In this document: piece by piece, positions 41,652-53,283 of the stretch
How the letters are laid out: each line of letters starts with the position of its first letter
Numbering within the stretch: position 1 is the first letter of the stretch
Assembly (NCBI RefSeq): GCF_041080625.1
Contig: NZ_CP163518.1
Span: 4,092,001-4,156,000, forward strand
DNA from: Streptomyces sp. CG1
GTDB lineage: Bacteria > Actinomycetota > Actinomycetes > Streptomycetales > Streptomycetaceae
Reading direction: 5' to 3'
Length of the DNA: 64,000 nt
The notes under the pieces: model-generated
Told to the model about the DNA's origin: nothing
The model's database searches: none
Seen by the model: only the letters and a program-made list of their open reading frames with translations
Program-made: the position numbers and the translations under genes

Positions 41652-43217
41652 TCAGTCCGCGACGAAGGTGTGGGCCGCCTTGTCGTGCCAGCACTGGTGC
41701 CAGGGCCGGTCGAACAGGCACCACAGCACGCCCACGATCCCGATGCCGAGCAGTCCGGGCACGCTGTAGACGAGCCAGCGGCGCAGTGCCGGGCCGAAGG
41801 ACGGGGGCTCGTGCGCCTCGATGTCCCGCACCTCCAGACCCAGCAGCTTCTTGCCGAGGGTGCGGCCCCATGTGGCGGTCGGCAGCGCCTCGTACACCAC
41901 GCCGACGAGCAGCAGGACGGCGAGCACGATGCCGAGGCTTGTGGCGGTCGTGCCGTCGAGCAGCCAGACGGTGACCTCGCGGCCGGACAGCTTGGCCGCG
42001 TCGATCTTCTGCTGGACATGGTCGAGGGCCTTGGTGCCGAGCGGTACGGCGGCGACGGCCGTGACGGCACCCATGACCAGGGTGTCGATCAGCCGGGCGG
42101 CGAGCCGCTTGCCGAGTGCGGCGGGGCGGGCGGCGGCCTGCCGGCGCGCGGCCGCCTGGAACGGGTCTTCCATCACCGGCTTCCACGGCGCCACGGGCTG
42201 CTCGTCACCGCCCCCGGCCAGCTGGTGCACCTGCTGCGCCCAGGACGCCTGACCGCCACCGGGTCCGCTGGTCACCGGGGTGCCCGGGGCGCCGCCCTGG
42301 GCCGGGACCGAGGGCGCCACGGCGGCGGGCGAGGCCTGGGCGGGCGGCACGGGCTGCGCCGCTCGGGGGGCCTGGCCTGCCTGCGGTGCCTGTGCGGCGG
42401 CGGCTCGCGCGGCGGCGGCCTTTCCCGCACCGAAACCGGGGCCCCCGGACTGCGGGGACGGGATCGAGGGGGATGCGGCGGCGGGCGGGGTGGGCGCGCC
42501 GACGGGCCCCTGCGGTCCGAAGCCACCGGACGCACCGGGAACACCAGGAGCACCAGGACCACCGGGCCCGCTGGGACCACCGGCCGAACCGTGCGGCCCG
42601 AAACCGGAGCCCGCCCCGGCCTCCGCACCGGCGGCCTGCGGACCGGCCGAGGGCCGCGTGCCGTAGCCCGGATCCACCGCACCCGCACCCGGCCGGCCCT
42701 GCCCCGGTACCGGGCGGAACGTCATCGTGCCCTCGTCCTGGACGGCCGCGGGTCCCGGGACCGGGCGGCGGAAGATGAACGTGCCGCTGGGGTCCTGGTC
42801 GTCGCCCTCCGCCGGCGGGACCGAGGCCGCGCCGTCGGTGCGCCCGGCCTGGCCGGGCAGCTGGGCCGAACCCTCCGCGGGCACCCTCGGGTCGACGCCC
42901 CAGGCGGTACGCCCGCCGTCGGCGCCGGCATGGGGGTGCCGCCCGTCGGCGGGCCAGGCACCGGGCCGGTCCTGCCCGCCGGGGCTCGGCTCCGGGTCCT
43001 CGTCGAAGAAGTGCGGGCCCGTCTCCTCCACCGCTGGGGTCGCGGGGCGGACCCCCGGCGGCGGGGTGAGCGGTTCGCCGTCCTTCGGCGCCGGCCGGCT
43101 GGTGCCGGGCACCCAGGAGGCGCCGTTCCAGTACCGGACGTATCCGGGGATGGAAGGGTCCGGGTAGTAGCCCTCGCGGGGCCTGTCGTCACCTGGGGCC
43201 GGGGTTGGGGCGCTCAT
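41652..43217 (-). CDS. DUF2510 + RDD-family membrane protein
   Basis: A 521-residue protein. Residues about 14-40 carry a DUF2510 motif (G-Y-Y-P-D-P-S-I-P-G-Y-V-R-Y-W-N-G-A-S-W), followed by some 300 residues of disordered Gly/Pro/Ala-rich sequence. A C-terminal RDD domain has R-L-I-D-T, three to four helices and G-R-T-L-G-K-K. ATG 43217 begins M-S-A-P-T-P-A; the longer frame has no binding site. Paralogous with its downstream neighbour. Confidence 0.87.
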   Translation of the reverse strand: MSAPTPAPGDDRPREGYYPDPSIPGYVRYWNGASWVPGTSRPAPKDGEPLTPPPGVRPATPAVEETGPHFFDEDPEPSPGGQDRPGAWPADGRHPHAGADGGRTAWGVDPRVPAEGSAQLPGQAGRTDGAASVPPAEGDDQDPSGTFIFRRPVPGPAAVQDEGTMTFRPVPGQGRPGAGAVDPGYGTRPSAGPQAAGAEAGAGSGFGPHGSAGGPSGPGGPGAPGVPGASGGFGPQGPVGAPTPPAAASPSIPSPQSGGPGFGAGKAAAARAAAAQAPQAGQAPRAAQPVPPAQASPAAVAPSVPAQGGAPGTPVTSGPGGGQASWAQQVHQLAGGGDEQPVAPWKPVMEDPFQAAARRQAAARPAALGKRLAARLIDTLVMGAVTAVAAVPLGTKALDHVQQKIDAAKLSGREVTVWLLDGTTATSLGIVLAVLLLVGVVYEALPTATWGRTLGKKLLGLEVRDIEAHEPPSFGPALRRWLVYSVPGLLGIGIVGVLWCLFDRPWHQCWHDKAAHTFVAD

Positions 43218-43471
43218 GTCCGTCGTCCCGTATCTGCTCGGGGGTGGGAATAGGGGTCTCCACATCTATCAGACCCGGGCAGCCCGCAGCGCCAGTCCCG
43301 CAGGACCCACTCCTTTCCGGGCAACCCCGTGCCCCGCTCTCACAGGTCCGCCAGGTCCGCGAAAAAAATTCTCCGAACCCGCGTAATGGCCCAGCCCCTG
43401 CCCGCTCTCCCCTGGTGCGGGACCGTTCCGAGCGGCCCCGACCAGCGCAGACGAGGAAAGGAACGCAGGTC

Positions 43472-43885
43472 ATGGAGCACACCGTGGTGGAACGCGAGCT
43501 GGAGCTGAGGCTCATCCTGTCGCCGGAGCGCGGCATCCCGGTACCGGCCCGGCTGAGTTACCGCTCCGACGATCCGTACGCCGTCCACATCATGTTTCAC
43601 ATCAACTCCGAGTCCCCGGTCAACTGGACGTTCGCCCGGGAGCTGCTGGTCGAGGGGGTGTTCCGGCCGTGCGGGCACGGGGATGTGCGGGTGTGGCCGA
43701 CGAAGGTGGACAACCGCAGCGTCGTACTGATGGCGCTCAGCTCGCCGGACGGGGACGCGCTGCTGGAGGCGCCGATCCCGCAGGTGTCGGCGTGGCTGGA
43801 GCGGACGCTGCGGGCGGTGCCGCCCGGAACGGAGGGCGGGCAACTGGGCATCGACGACGCGCTCGACCAGCTGCTCGCCCAGTGA
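43472..43885 (+). CDS. ssgG: SsgA-like protein (SALP), SsgG-type
   Basis: A 137-residue sporulation/cell-division regulator. SALP features are V-E-R-E-L-E-L-R-L near the start, the A-R-L-S-Y-R-S-D-D-P-Y-A-V core, and W-T-F-A-R-E-L-L followed by G-x3-P-C-G-x-G-D-V-R-V-W-P. These proteins control division-site placement and septation in aerial hyphae; SsgG has been linked to skipped septa. Assignment to SsgG among the paralogues rests on remembered neighbourhood (beside an FAD oxidase) rather than on a computed match. ATG 43472 follows GAGGAAAGGA. Confidence 0.87.
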   Translation: MEHTVVERELELRLILSPERGIPVPARLSYRSDDPYAVHIMFHINSESPVNWTFARELLVEGVFRPCGHGDVRVWPTKVDNRSVVLMALSSPDGDALLEAPIPQVSAWLERTLRAVPPGTEGGQLGIDDALDQLLAQ

Positions 43886-43922
43886 GGGGCGCCGTGAGCG
43901 GCCGGACCGAGGAGGGCGCCCC
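43886..43922. terminator. Hairpin between ssgG-like and FAD-oxidase genes (convergent)
   Basis: GGGGCGCC pairs perfectly with GGCGCCCC around 21 bases of GC-rich loop, covering the gap between the two stops. Confidence 0.55.
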
Positions 43923-43926
43923 GGCT

Positions 43927-45336
43927 TCAGAGGACCTTGCCCGGGTTGAGAATGCCCAGCGGGTCGAAGGCGTGCTTCACGGCCCGTTGCATCTCGATGC
44001 CGACCGGGCCGATCTCCCGGGCCAGCCACTCCTTCTTCAGCACGCCGACGCCGTGTTCGCCGGTGATGGTGCCGCCCAGCTCCAGGCCGAGGGCCATGAT
44101 CTCGTCGAAGGACTCACGGGCCCGCCGGGACTCGTCCTCGTCCTGGGCGTCGAAGCAGACGGTGGGGTGGGTGTTGCCGTCGCCGGCGTGGGCGCAGACG
44201 CCGATGGTCAGCCGGTATTTCTCGGCGATGCGCTCGACGCCCCCCAGCATCGCGCCGAGCTTCGAGCGGGGCACGCACACGTCGTCGATCATCGTCGTGC
44301 CCTTGACCGCCTCCAGCGCGGTCAGCGAGAGCCGCCGGGCCTGGAGGAGGAGTTCGGACTCGGCCGCGTCCTCGGCCGGGACGACCTCGGTGGCACCGGC
44401 GGCCTCGCACAGGGCGCCGACGGCGGCGAGGTCGGCGGCCGGGGCCGGGGTGTCGAAGGCGGCCAGCAGCAGCGACTCGGTGGTCTCCGGCAGGCCCATG
44501 TGGGCGAGGTCGTTCACCGCCTTGACGGTCGTACGGTCCATCAGTTCGAGGAGGGAGGGGACGTGACCGCCCTCCATGATCCGGCAGACGGCGTCGCAGG
44601 CGGCCGCGGCGGAGGGGAACTCGGCGGCCAGCACCAGCTGCTGCGGCGGCTTGGGCTTCAGGGCGAGTACGGCCCGTACGACGATGCCGAGGGAGCCCTC
44701 GGAGCCGACGAAGAGCCGGGTGAGGTCGTAGCCCGCCACGCCCTTGGCCGTACGGCGGCCGGTGGACATCAGGCGGCCGTCGGCGAGGACGACGTCCAGG
44801 CCGAGGACGTACTCGGCGGTCACGCCGTACTTGACGCAGCACAGGCCGCCGGAGGCCGTGCCGATGTTGCCGCCGATCGTGCACATCTCCCAGCTGGAGG
44901 GGTCCGGCGGGTAGTACAGGCCGTGTTCCTCGACCGCGCGGGAGAGGGCCGCGTTGATCACGCCCGGTTCGACCACGGCGACCCGGTCCACGGGGCTGAT
45001 CTCCAGGATGCGGTCCATCCTGGTCAGGGACAGCACGATGCAGCCGTCGGTGGCGTTGGCCGCGCCGGACAGTCCGGAGCGGGCGCCCTGCGGGACGACC
45101 GGGACGCGCAGCTCGGTGGCGGTGCGCATGACGTGCTGGACCTGCTCGACCGTGCGGGGCAGCACGACCACGGCGGGCGCGCCGGCCGGGCAGAAGCTCG
45201 CCATGTCGTGGGCGTAGGAGGCGGTGACGTCGGGGTCGGTCAGGACGGCCTCGGCCGGCAGGCCGGCCAGGAGCCGGTCGGTGAGACTGCTCGTCTCTGC
45301 GGTGTCTTCGGAGCGAGGCGCTTCGATACGGCTCAT
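43927..45336 (-). CDS. FAD-linked oxidase (glycolate/D-lactate dehydrogenase-like)
   Basis: A 469-residue flavoprotein of the GlcD/DLD type. The FAD-binding PCMH domain shows V-V-P-Q-G-A-R-S-G-L-S-G-A and the flavin-contact G-G-N-I-G-T-A-S-G-G-L-C-C, and the C-terminal cap has H-A-G-D-G-N-T-H-P and G-E-H-G-V-G. It oxidises 2-hydroxy acids (glycolate, D-lactate or similar) to the keto acid; the exact substrate is not evident. ATG 45336 (M-S-R-I-E-A-P) is chosen. No GlcE/GlcF partners are next to it. Confidence 0.93.
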   Translation of the reverse strand: MSRIEAPRSEDTAETSSLTDRLLAGLPAEAVLTDPDVTASYAHDMASFCPAGAPAVVVLPRTVEQVQHVMRTATELRVPVVPQGARSGLSGAANATDGCIVLSLTRMDRILEISPVDRVAVVEPGVINAALSRAVEEHGLYYPPDPSSWEMCTIGGNIGTASGGLCCVKYGVTAEYVLGLDVVLADGRLMSTGRRTAKGVAGYDLTRLFVGSEGSLGIVVRAVLALKPKPPQQLVLAAEFPSAAAACDAVCRIMEGGHVPSLLELMDRTTVKAVNDLAHMGLPETTESLLLAAFDTPAPAADLAAVGALCEAAGATEVVPAEDAAESELLLQARRLSLTALEAVKGTTMIDDVCVPRSKLGAMLGGVERIAEKYRLTIGVCAHAGDGNTHPTVCFDAQDEDESRRARESFDEIMALGLELGGTITGEHGVGVLKKEWLAREIGPVGIEMQRAVKHAFDPLGILNPGKVL

Positions 45337-45433
45337 GATCACAGCTTGGCACTCGCACCCATCGGTGTGAACCCCGTCCATGCCCCCTTGGGCCGCCCGG
45401 ATCAGCTCGTCGTATTGACGCACAGTGAGGGCC

Positions 45434-46852
45434 ATGGACAGGGCCATGGACAACCCAGTGCGGTGGCTGCGCCGGGTGCTGGTGGCGGCGCTGGCCGGCG
45501 GTGTCGTCGCGGGTCTGGGGCTGATGCTGCCCGAAGAGCGGCCGCACAAGGTGGTCCGGCCGCCGGCCGCCGGTCCGCAGGCACAGGCACAGGCGCTGAC
45601 GGCGGTGTCCTCGGGGGTGCCGGTCGCGCTGCCGCAGCTGGCGGCGCTCGTCGCGCAGCAGGAGCGGCGGGTGCGGGCACAGCCGCAGGACGCGCGGGCG
45701 TGGGCCGTGCTGGGGCGCGCGTACGCGGAGCGGGGGCGGCGGGCGGCCGACCCGGAGGACTTTCCGCGGGCCGAGCGGGCGCTGCGGACGTCTCTGAGGG
45801 CGCAGGCGGCGAACAGCGAGGCGCTGGAGGGGATGGCCGCGCTCGCACTGGCGCGCCGGGACTTTCCGGCGGCGAAGGAGTACGGCGAGCAGGCGCTGAA
45901 GGCGGCGCCGAACCGGTGGACGGCGTATCCGCCGCTGATCGACGCCTACACCGGGCTCGGCGACTACAAGGCGGCCCGGACCGCCCTGGACAGCCTGCTG
46001 GAACTGCACACCGGCGCGGCGGCCCGGACCGTGGTGATGGCCCGGGCGTCGGCGGTGTACCAGGACCGGGGCTGGCGCGAGGACGCGGTGGCCCAGCTGA
46101 CCGACGCGGCGGCCGCCGCCGGCACCCCGGCCGAGCGGGCCGCCTGTATGACCGGGCTCGGCCAGCTGGCCTGGGACCGCGGGGACCCGCAGGACGCGCT
46201 GCGGCACTTCGAGGCGGCCGTACGCCTCGATCCCGACCAGCCTGCGGCACAGGCCGGGCGGGGCCGGGCGCTGGCCGCGCTGGGCCGCACGGAGGTGGCG
46301 TTCGCCGCGTACCGGGCGGCGCTCGCCCGGCATCCGAGCCCGCGGGACGCTTTTGAACTGGGCGAGCTGTACGAGGCGCGCGGCATGGCCGGGCCGGCCC
46401 GGGAGCAGTACGAGCGGGTGAAGGCGCTGGTACGGCGGGAGGTGGTGGCCGGGGTCGACGAGGACCTGCTGATCGGCCGGTTCGAGGCCGACCACGGGAA
46501 CCCGCAGGAGGCCGTAGCGCGGTTGCGGGCGGAGTGGCAGCGCCAGCCGGGCACCGAGGTGGCCGACGCCCTCGGCTGGGCACTGCACCGGGCCGGCGAC
46601 GACAAGGAGGCGCTGACCTACGCCCAAGCCGCGACGGACACCTCCAAGGGCGGCGTCCGCAGCGCCCTGTACACGTTCCACCGGGCCCTGATCGAGCAGA
46701 ACCTGGACCTGCCGGCCCCGTCCCGCCGCCACCTCCAGGAGGCCCTCCGCATCAACCCGTACTTCTCACCCCTGAGGGCGCCTGCGGCGGTTGCGGCGTT
46801 GCGGACGCTGGGCGACATCCCCGATGAGCCGCCGCCCGGCCAGGCCCCGTAG
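45434..46852 (+). CDS. Membrane-anchored tetratricopeptide-repeat protein
   Basis: A 472-residue protein. One N-terminal membrane helix (R-W-L-R-R-V-L-V-A-A-L-A-G-G-V-V) is followed by six or so TPR units (for example A-W-A-V-L-G-R-A-Y-A-E-R-G and A-L-R-H-F-E-A-A-V-R-L-D-P) on the outer side. TPR proteins scaffold protein complexes; no partner is evident. Of three close starts (GTG 45425, ATG 45434, ATG 45446) I chose the second. The 3' end stops three bases before the convergent hpd stop. Confidence 0.85.
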   Translation: MDRAMDNPVRWLRRVLVAALAGGVVAGLGLMLPEERPHKVVRPPAAGPQAQAQALTAVSSGVPVALPQLAALVAQQERRVRAQPQDARAWAVLGRAYAERGRRAADPEDFPRAERALRTSLRAQAANSEALEGMAALALARRDFPAAKEYGEQALKAAPNRWTAYPPLIDAYTGLGDYKAARTALDSLLELHTGAAARTVVMARASAVYQDRGWREDAVAQLTDAAAAAGTPAERAACMTGLGQLAWDRGDPQDALRHFEAAVRLDPDQPAAQAGRGRALAALGRTEVAFAAYRAALARHPSPRDAFELGELYEARGMAGPAREQYERVKALVRREVVAGVDEDLLIGRFEADHGNPQEAVARLRAEWQRQPGTEVADALGWALHRAGDDKEALTYAQAATDTSKGGVRSALYTFHRALIEQNLDLPAPSRRHLQEALRINPYFSPLRAPAAVAALRTLGDIPDEPPPGQAP

Positions 46853-46855
46853 GCC

Positions 46856-48603
<1,748 letters not shown>

Positions 48604-48635
48604 GAAAGGGACGCGGGCCGATCCGGGGTGAGCCG

Positions 48636-49283
48636 GTGAACTTCTGGGAGTACCTGGGCAATCGTCACCAGCAGTTGCTCGCGGACGCCGTTCAGCACGC
48701 CAGCGCGGTCTTCCAGTGCATGGTCCTGGCGACCGTCATCGGGGTGCTGATCGGGGTGGTCAGCTATCGCTCCGACTGGGCGGGCAACCTCGCCACCACC
48801 GCCACCTCGACCATCCTCACCATCCCCTCGCTCGCGATGATCGGTCTGCTCATCCCGCTCGTCGGCCTGGGCGTGCCGCCCACGGTGATCTCGCTGACGC
48901 TGTACGGGCTGCTGCCGATCGTGCGGAACGCGATCGTGGGCCTGCGCGGGGTCGACCCGACACTGGTGGACGCGGCCCGGGGCATCGGCATGTCCCGTCC
49001 GATGCGGCTGGTGCGGGTGGAGCTGCCGCTGGCCTGGCCGCCGATCCTGACCGGCATCCGGGTCTCCACGCAGATGCTGATGGGCATCGCCGCGATCGCC
49101 GCCTACGCCTCCGGTCCCGGCCTCGGCAACGAGATCTTCCGCGGACTCGCCTCCCTGGGCAGCAAGAACGCGCTGAACCAGGTGCTCGCGGGCACGCTCG
49201 GGATCATCATCCTCGCGCTCCTCTTCGACGCCGCGTACGTCCTGATCGGGCGGCTGACCATTCCCAGGGGGATCCGTGTCTGA
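48636..49283 (+). CDS. Osmoprotectant ABC transporter, permease 1
   Basis: A 215-residue permease of the OpuBB/OpuCB type with five predicted helices. Family landmarks are A-T-V-I-G-V-L-I-G-V-V, L-T-L-Y-G-L-L-P-I-V-R-N-A, G-L-R-G-V-D-P-T-L-V-D-A-A-R-G-I-G-M. GTG start. It overlaps the ATPase gene by eight bases. It works with the ATPase, a second permease and a binding lipoprotein encoded next, importing glycine betaine, choline or a related solute. Confidence 0.93.
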   Translation: MNFWEYLGNRHQQLLADAVQHASAVFQCMVLATVIGVLIGVVSYRSDWAGNLATTATSTILTIPSLAMIGLLIPLVGLGVPPTVISLTLYGLLPIVRNAIVGLRGVDPTLVDAARGIGMSRPMRLVRVELPLAWPPILTGIRVSTQMLMGIAAIAAYASGPGLGNEIFRGLASLGSKNALNQVLAGTLGIIILALLFDAAYVLIGRLTIPRGIRV

Positions 49284-50550
49284 GACATCCGCCACCCGGA
49301 ACCAGGAGAGTGTGGGGAGCCAGGAGAGCCACGGCGCCTCCATCGAGCTGGAGAACCTGACCAAGCGGTATCCGGGCAGTCAGCAGCCGGCCGTGGACAA
49401 CGTGAGCATGGAGATCAAGTCGGGCGAGACGGTCATCTTCGTGGGCCCGTCCGGCTGCGGTAAGTCCACGACACTCAAGATGATCAACCGGCTGATCGAG
49501 CCGACCGGCGGCCGTATCCGCATCGACGGCGAGGACGTCACCGACATCGACCCGGTGAAGCTGCGCCGCAAGGTCGGGTACGCCATCCAGTCGGCCGGTC
49601 TCTTCCCGCACATGACCGTCGCCCAGAACATCGCCCTCGTACCGAAGATGATCGGCTGGCCGAGGGCGCGGATCCGGTCCCGGGTCGAGGAGCTGCTCGA
49701 CCTCGTCGGGCTCGACCCGGGCGAGTTCCACGGCCGCTATCCGCGCCAGCTCTCCGGCGGCCAGCAGCAACGGGTGGGCGTGGCACGGGCGTTGGCCGCC
49801 GATCCCCCGGTGCTGCTGATGGACGAGCCGTTCGGCGCGGTCGATCCGATCACCCGCGATCACCTCCAGGACGAGCTGATCCGGCTCCAGCACGAACTGC
49901 ACAAGACGATCGTGTTCGTCACCCACGACTTCGACGAGGCGATCAAGTTGGGCGACCGGATCGCCGTCCTGCGCGAACGCTCGCACATCGCCCAGTTCGA
50001 CACCCCGGAGGCGATCCTCACCAACCCCGCCGACGATTTCGTCTCCGGTTTCGTCGGCGCGGGCGCGGCCCTGAAGCGGCTGAACCTGACCCGGGTGCGG
50101 GACGTGGAGATGCGGGAGTACCCGACGGTGACCGTGGAGACCCCGCTCCAGGAGATCTTCACCGTGATCCGGGGCAGCGGCACGAACGAGATCCTGCTCC
50201 TCGACAAGCGCCGCCGCCCCTACAAGTGGCTGCGCCGCGGCGACCTGATGCGGGCCAAGGGCTCACTGGCCCGCGCGGGCACGCTGGTGCACGACACGGT
50301 GACCCGGGACGCGACCCTCAGGGACGCGCTGGAGGCCGTGCTGACGGACAACGCGGGCCGGGTCGCGGTGACCGGGCGGCGCGGCGAGTACCTCGGGGTG
50401 GTCGACATGGAGACCCTGATGAACTCCGTGCACGAGCTGCTGGAGGCCGACCGGCTCGAGGCGATGGAGGCGCAGCACGAGCTGGAGGAGGCGCGCGCCC
50501 AGCAGACGCACTTCGAGCAGGAGGGCCCCGGAGGGGTGACGAAGGCGTGA
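49276..50550 (+). CDS. Osmoprotectant ABC transporter, ATP-binding protein with CBS domains
   Basis: A 424-residue ATPase: Walker [11 protein letters not shown] near 57, signature L-S-G-G-Q-Q-Q-R near 160, Walker [12 protein letters not shown]. The C-terminal 140 residues form tandem CBS domains ([26 protein letters not shown]), known in OpuA-type ATPases as ionic-strength sensors. GTG overlaps the preceding gene, and its stop overlaps the next gene's GTG (GTGA). Confidence 0.95.
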   Translation: MSETSATRNQESVGSQESHGASIELENLTKRYPGSQQPAVDNVSMEIKSGETVIFVGPSGCGKSTTLKMINRLIEPTGGRIRIDGEDVTDIDPVKLRRKVGYAIQSAGLFPHMTVAQNIALVPKMIGWPRARIRSRVEELLDLVGLDPGEFHGRYPRQLSGGQQQRVGVARALAADPPVLLMDEPFGAVDPITRDHLQDELIRLQHELHKTIVFVTHDFDEAIKLGDRIAVLRERSHIAQFDTPEAILTNPADDFVSGFVGAGAALKRLNLTRVRDVEMREYPTVTVETPLQEIFTVIRGSGTNEILLLDKRRRPYKWLRRGDLMRAKGSLARAGTLVHDTVTRDATLRDALEAVLTDNAGRVAVTGRRGEYLGVVDMETLMNSVHELLEADRLEAMEAQHELEEARAQQTHFEQEGPGGVTKA

Positions 50551-51395
50551 GCACCGAGCGGCAGCGGCGGCCCGAGGGCGAGCACGAGGTCAAGGGGCTC
50601 GCCTTCCGCGACGAGGGCGAGGCCGAGCAGGAGGCCCCGGCCCCGCGCCCGCCCGCCCGGCGTCTGTCGTGGCCGCGGCTGACGGTCCTGCCCGGCTTCC
50701 TGGTGGCCGTACTCCTGGCGACCTGGCTGTGGTTCCGGCAGGCGCGCCTGGACACGATCTCGCGCAACGCGCTGTCGGGCGGCCAGGTCTCCAAGGCGCT
50801 CTGGCAGCACGTGGAACTGACGGTGATCTCCACGTTCTTCGTGCTGGTCATCGCGATCCCGCTGGGCGTCGTGCTCACCCGGCGGGCCTTCCGCAGGGCC
50901 ACCCCGGTGGCGATGGCCTTCGCCAACATGGGCCAGGCGACACCGGCGATCGGTCTGCTGGCCCTGCTCGTCATCTGGCTCGGCGTCGGCGTCAGGGCGG
51001 CCCTGATCGGCATCATCGTCTACGCGATCCTGCCGGTCCTCTCCAACACCATCGCGGGTCTCAGGGCCAACGACCCGACCCTGCTGGAGGCGGCCCGCGG
51101 CATCGGCATGTCCCCGCTCGGCGTGCTCGGCCGGGTCGAACTGCCGCTCGCCGTCCCGCTGATCCTCGCGGGTGTCCGTACGGCCCTGGTCCTCAACGTC
51201 GGTACGGCGACCCTGGCGACCTTCGGCGGGGGCGGTGGCCTGGGCGTGCTGATCACCACCGGCATCACCACCCAGCGCATGCCGGTGCTGGTCCTCGGCT
51301 CGGTCCTCACCGTGGCGCTCGCCCTGCTGGTGGACTGGCTGGCCTCGCTGGCGGAGGTGCTGCTGCGGCCGCGCGGCCTGGAGGTGCGGACATGA
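50547..51395 (+). CDS. Osmoprotectant ABC transporter, permease 2
   Basis: A 282-residue permease of the same family as the first (N-M-G-Q-A-T-P-A-I-G-L-L, G-L-R-A-N-D-P-T-L-L-E-A-A-R-G-I-G-M) but with a 45-residue charged N-terminal extension and six helices. GTG 50547 overlaps the ATPase stop. The two permeases probably pair in the membrane. The ATG of the next gene overlaps its stop (ATGA at 51392). Confidence 0.93.
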   Translation: MSTERQRRPEGEHEVKGLAFRDEGEAEQEAPAPRPPARRLSWPRLTVLPGFLVAVLLATWLWFRQARLDTISRNALSGGQVSKALWQHVELTVISTFFVLVIAIPLGVVLTRRAFRRATPVAMAFANMGQATPAIGLLALLVIWLGVGVRAALIGIIVYAILPVLSNTIAGLRANDPTLLEAARGIGMSPLGVLGRVELPLAVPLILAGVRTALVLNVGTATLATFGGGGGLGVLITTGITTQRMPVLVLGSVLTVALALLVDWLASLAEVLLRPRGLEVRT

Positions 51396-52345
51396 GACGC
51401 GGCGCATGCCTGCTCGTGGCCGGGGTGCTGGTGTCCGGCTGCGGGCTGACCAGCGGCTCCCCCATGGCCGACGACGTCAGACCCGGCGCGGTCGGGGCGG
51501 GCGGCCCGCTGAAGGGGGCCCATCTCACCGTCACCTCCAAGGAGTTCACCGAACAGCTGATCCTCGGCGCGATCATGGGTATCGCCTTCCAGGCGGCCGG
51601 GGCGGACGTACTGGACCGCACCGGCATCCAGGGATCGATCGGCGCGCGGGAGGCGGTCAAGAGCGGGGCCGCGGACGCCATGTACGAGTACACGGGCACC
51701 GCCTGGATCACGTACCAGGGCAACAGCCACCCGATCCCCGACCCGGAGCAGCAGTGGCAGGCGGTGCGGAACGCCGACCTGAGGAACGGGCTGACCTGGC
51801 TGCCGCCCGCACAGCTGAACAACACCTACGCGCTGGCCATGAACCAGGCCGGCTTCAAGAAGTACGGCACCCGGACGCTCTCGCAGGTGGCGGCGCTGGC
51901 CAAGAAGGACCCGGGCGCCGTCACCCTGTGCGTGGAGAGCGAGTTCGCCAACCGGGCCGACGGGCTGCCCGGTCTGGAGAAGGCGTACGGGATGAGCCTG
52001 CCGGCGCAGAACGTCACACAGATGGACACCGGCATCATCTACACACAGGTGGCCAAGGGGAAGTGCACCTACGGCGAGGTGTTCACCACCGACGGGCGCA
52101 TCAGGTCGATGAACCTGGCGGTGATGGCGGACGACAGGAAGTTCTTCCCCAACTACAACGCGGCGCCCGTGATCAACACCAAGGTCCTGCAGAAGTGGCC
52201 GGCCATCGCCACCGTCATCGAGCCCGTCACGAAGAAGCTGGACAACACGGTGGCGCGGTCGCTGAACGCCAAGGTGGACGTGGACGGCCAGGATCCGCAC
52301 CAGGTGGCACTGGACTGGATGAAGCAGGAGGGGTTCGTGAAGTAG
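51392..52345 (+). CDS. Osmoprotectant-binding lipoprotein
   Basis: A 317-residue lipoprotein (lipobox V-S-G-C, Cys17) of the OpuBC/OpuCC fold: T-S-K-E-F-T-E-Q-L-I-L-G, Y-E-Y-T-G-T-A-W-I, C-V-E-S-E-F and D-L-R-N-G-L. It captures the solute outside the cell and passes it to the two permeases. ATG 51392 overlaps the preceding stop. Last gene of the four-gene operon. Confidence 0.94.
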   Translation: MRRGACLLVAGVLVSGCGLTSGSPMADDVRPGAVGAGGPLKGAHLTVTSKEFTEQLILGAIMGIAFQAAGADVLDRTGIQGSIGAREAVKSGAADAMYEYTGTAWITYQGNSHPIPDPEQQWQAVRNADLRNGLTWLPPAQLNNTYALAMNQAGFKKYGTRTLSQVAALAKKDPGAVTLCVESEFANRADGLPGLEKAYGMSLPAQNVTQMDTGIIYTQVAKGKCTYGEVFTTDGRIRSMNLAVMADDRKFFPNYNAAPVINTKVLQKWPAIATVIEPVTKKLDNTVARSLNAKVDVDGQDPHQVALDWMKQEGFVK

Positions 52346-52394
52346 GGCCTCTTCAGGGCGGCTTGACACCCCCGGCGCCGCCCAGGGGATGGGC

Positions 52395-52463
52395 CTAGTG
52401 CCCCGGCGGGCAACGTCTGCCCGTCAAGGAGCGGCGTCCGGTGCGTGCCTGTTGGGGCACTAG
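52395..52463. terminator. Branched hairpin element between convergent genes
   Basis: CTAGTGCCCC (52395-52404) pairs perfectly with GGGGCACTAG (52454-52463). Inside, GGGCA/TGCCC makes a second stem. The outer stem's right arm includes the stop codon of the Lon-domain gene. Confidence 0.6.
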
Positions 52464-53251
52464 CAGCTCGGGATCGAGCCCTTGCCCGTCTCCAGGGCCT
52501 CCAGGGAGTCCACCGCGCCCTTCAGCGTGGTGACCGGGATCAGCTGGAGGCCCTTCGGCAGGTCCGCCTTGGCGTCGGCGCACTCGGCCTGCGGCACCAG
52601 GAAGACGGTCGCCCCGTCCCGCCGGGCGGCCTGTGTCTTCAGGGCCACCCCGCCGACCGCGCCGACCTTGCCGTCCGCGTCGATCGTGCCCGTACCGGCG
52701 ATGGCGCGGCCGCCGGTGAGGTCGCCGCCGCTGCCGTCGCCGTGCAGCTTGTCGATGATCCCCAGGGTGAACAGCAGACCCGCGCTCGGCCCACCCACGT
52801 CGGCGAGCCTCAGCGTGACCTTGACCTTGTCGGGGCTCAGCCCGAGGTACTTCAGCGCCGCCTGGGCCGCGGCGTCCTGCGACTGCCGCATCTGCGCCAC
52901 GTTGTGCTGCTCGATCTCCTTGACGGTGTCGCCGCTCGGGTAGACGGCGTCGTGCGGCATGACGGCCCGGTCGGTGCGGAACCAGTTGTCGAACACGTCA
53001 CGGAAGGTCACCTTGGTGTCCGGGCCGGTCGCCACGATCGTGACCATCCGCAGCTGACCGCTGGTCCTGCGGGCGGTCGCGCCGGAGACGGTGATCACCT
53101 GGGTGCCCTTGTTCGCGCCGAGCACGTTCGCCGTCATCCCGGGCTGGGCCACCGCGAAAGGCAGCGGCGCGAACGCCGCCGTGGCCAGCAGGGCCACGAC
53201 GGGCAGAGCACAGACGGCTACGGCCTGGGAACGCGTGAGACGAGAGAGCAC
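52460..53251 (-). CDS. Membrane-anchored Lon-type (S16) protease domain protein
   Basis: A 263-residue protein with one N-terminal membrane helix (A-V-A-V-C-A-L-P-V-V-A-L-L-A-T-A) and an extracytoplasmic S16 domain. The catalytic Ser lies in V-G-G-P-S-A-G-L-L-F-T-L and Lys in G-G-V-A-L-K-T-Q-A-A. The family (YlbL-like) usually has a PDZ domain, which is small or absent here. It probably acts on envelope proteins. The stop lies in a palindromic terminator. Confidence 0.9.
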   Translation of the reverse strand: MLSRLTRSQAVAVCALPVVALLATAAFAPLPFAVAQPGMTANVLGANKGTQVITVSGATARRTSGQLRMVTIVATGPDTKVTFRDVFDNWFRTDRAVMPHDAVYPSGDTVKEIEQHNVAQMRQSQDAAAQAALKYLGLSPDKVKVTLRLADVGGPSAGLLFTLGIIDKLHGDGSGGDLTGGRAIAGTGTIDADGKVGAVGGVALKTQAARRDGATVFLVPQAECADAKADLPKGLQLIPVTTLKGAVDSLEALETGKGSIPSC

Positions 53252-53283
53252 GACATCAATCTAACGTGACCACTGTCCGTGCC

